Origin: Clostridiales bacterium UBA4717
GTDB lineage: Bacteria; Bacillota; Clostridia; Oscillospirales; CAG-272
NCBI GenBank assembly: GCA_002404395.1
Contig: DHJP01000198.1
Span: 1-13,491, forward strand
Direction of reading: 5' to 3'
Length of the DNA: 13,491 bases
Positions 13,152 through 13,491 of the stretch are shown here, one piece after another (position 1 is the first letter of the stretch; each line of letters opens with the position of its first letter). Both the position numbers and the translations under genes were made by a program. Below the pieces are notes generated by a model. The model was not told where the DNA came from, did not search any database, and saw only the letters and a program-made list of their open reading frames with translations.

Positions 13152-13491
13152 ATGATCAAAAAATATGTGGGAAAATACTTTCCGATCTTTCTGCTGCCGA
13201 CATTTTTGGCTTTTCTTATCTCGTTTCTGCTGCCGTTTGTTATCGGTATGTATCTTTCATTCTGTGAGTTTACCACGGTGTCAAACGCAAGCTTTGTCGG
13301 CGTAAATAACTATGTGAGAGTATTTTCCGAGGGCGGGGATTTTCTTTCGGCGCTTTGGTTTACGGTGAAATTCACGATCGTCGCGGTGATCACCGTAAAT
13401 GTGTTTGCCTTTTTGCTTGCGTTAGTGCTCACCCGCCCGATGAAAGGCACGAATCTTTTCAGGACCGGCTTTTTCATGCCGAATCTGATCG
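13152..13491 (+). CDS. Sugar ABC transporter permease (N-terminal part)
   Basis: This is the first 113 codons of an inner-membrane permease of the MalF/UgpA type, cut by the window end. It starts MIKKYVGKYFPIFLLP, followed by a first membrane segment (about residues 9-38, LPTFLAFLISFLLPFVIGMYL). A periplasmic-side stretch contains FVGVNNYVRVF, a common signature of CUT1 permeases. A second membrane segment covers about 72-95 and leads into LTRPMKGTNLFRT and FFMPNLI. The EAA loop that contacts the ATPase lies beyond the window. GGTGA sits 6 bases before the ATG. It is 16 bases after the binding-protein gene, so the two form an operon that probably continues with a second permease. Confidence 0.93.
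   Translation, partial: MIKKYVGKYFPIFLLPTFLAFLISFLLPFVIGMYLSFCEFTTVSNASFVGVNNYVRVFSEGGDFLSALWFTVKFTIVAVITVNVFAFLLALVLTRPMKGTNLFRTGFFMPNLI

Noticed and set aside
1..13491. CRISPR arrays, tRNA genes, insertion sequences, attachment sites.
   Set aside because: No regularly spaced direct repeats, no TTCGAAT-type tRNA arms with acceptor stems, no transposase motifs and no terminal inverted repeats were seen on either strand.

Overview
The window looks like chromosome from a Gram-positive anaerobe of the class Clostridia, probably a gut-type Oscillospirales or Christensenellales relative. This is inferred from the clpP-clpX pair, strong GGAGG-type ribosome binding sites, a CUT1 sugar transporter with a lipoprotein binding protein, and a secreted glycosidase carrying a type I dockerin. 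No rRNA, tRNA, CRISPR array or insertion sequence is visible, and no gene-free stretch exceeds 300 bases.

Layout. Positions 1-1574 hold the end of clpP and all of clpX (+ strand, housekeeping proteolysis), closed by a hairpin terminator that can serve both strands. The rest is a carbohydrate-use locus: a FAD-dependent oxidoreductase (1768-3030, -); a divergently transcribed AraC-family regulator with a PocR-type sensor domain (3245-4093, +); a 2032-residue secreted alpha-L-rhamnosidase-like protein (4158-10256, -) that converges on that regulator; a second, cupin-type AraC regulator (10532-11530, +) divergent from the rhamnosidase; then, after a very strong terminator, a sugar-binding lipoprotein (11774-13135, +) and the start of an ABC permease (13152 to the window end, +).

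Likely working together. The rhamnosidase would be exported and release rhamnose, or rhamnose-capped glycans, outside the cell. The binding protein and permease would import a sugar product. Two regulators would sense intracellular ligands. PocR domains are linked to 1,2-propanediol sensing in the founding PocR protein, and 1,2-propanediol is an end product of anaerobic rhamnose fermentation, so a PocR regulator beside a rhamnosidase makes biochemical sense, though this is inference.

Most unusual observation. The 5' leaders of the PocR-AraC gene and of the rhamnosidase gene, about 7 kb apart and on opposite strands, share one architecture. In gene sense each has AGCGTGAAA, then TTCACG, then an identical 19-mer AAATTCACGTTCGTTTTTT, then two bases, a 6-bp hairpin with a 3-base loop whose stem sequence differs but still pairs, then a Shine-Dalgarno site and the start codon about 30 bases after the T-run. 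In each, the T-run can follow a terminator-like stem and the CGTGAA/TTCACG elements can pair in competing ways. This looks like an undescribed cis-acting leader RNA (attenuator or riboswitch-like) linking a regulator to its putative target enzyme. A DNA operator is the main alternative. A second short motif, TATCCGATA, sits near both predicted transcription starts of the 10.4-10.5 kb divergent region and again just after the second AraC gene.
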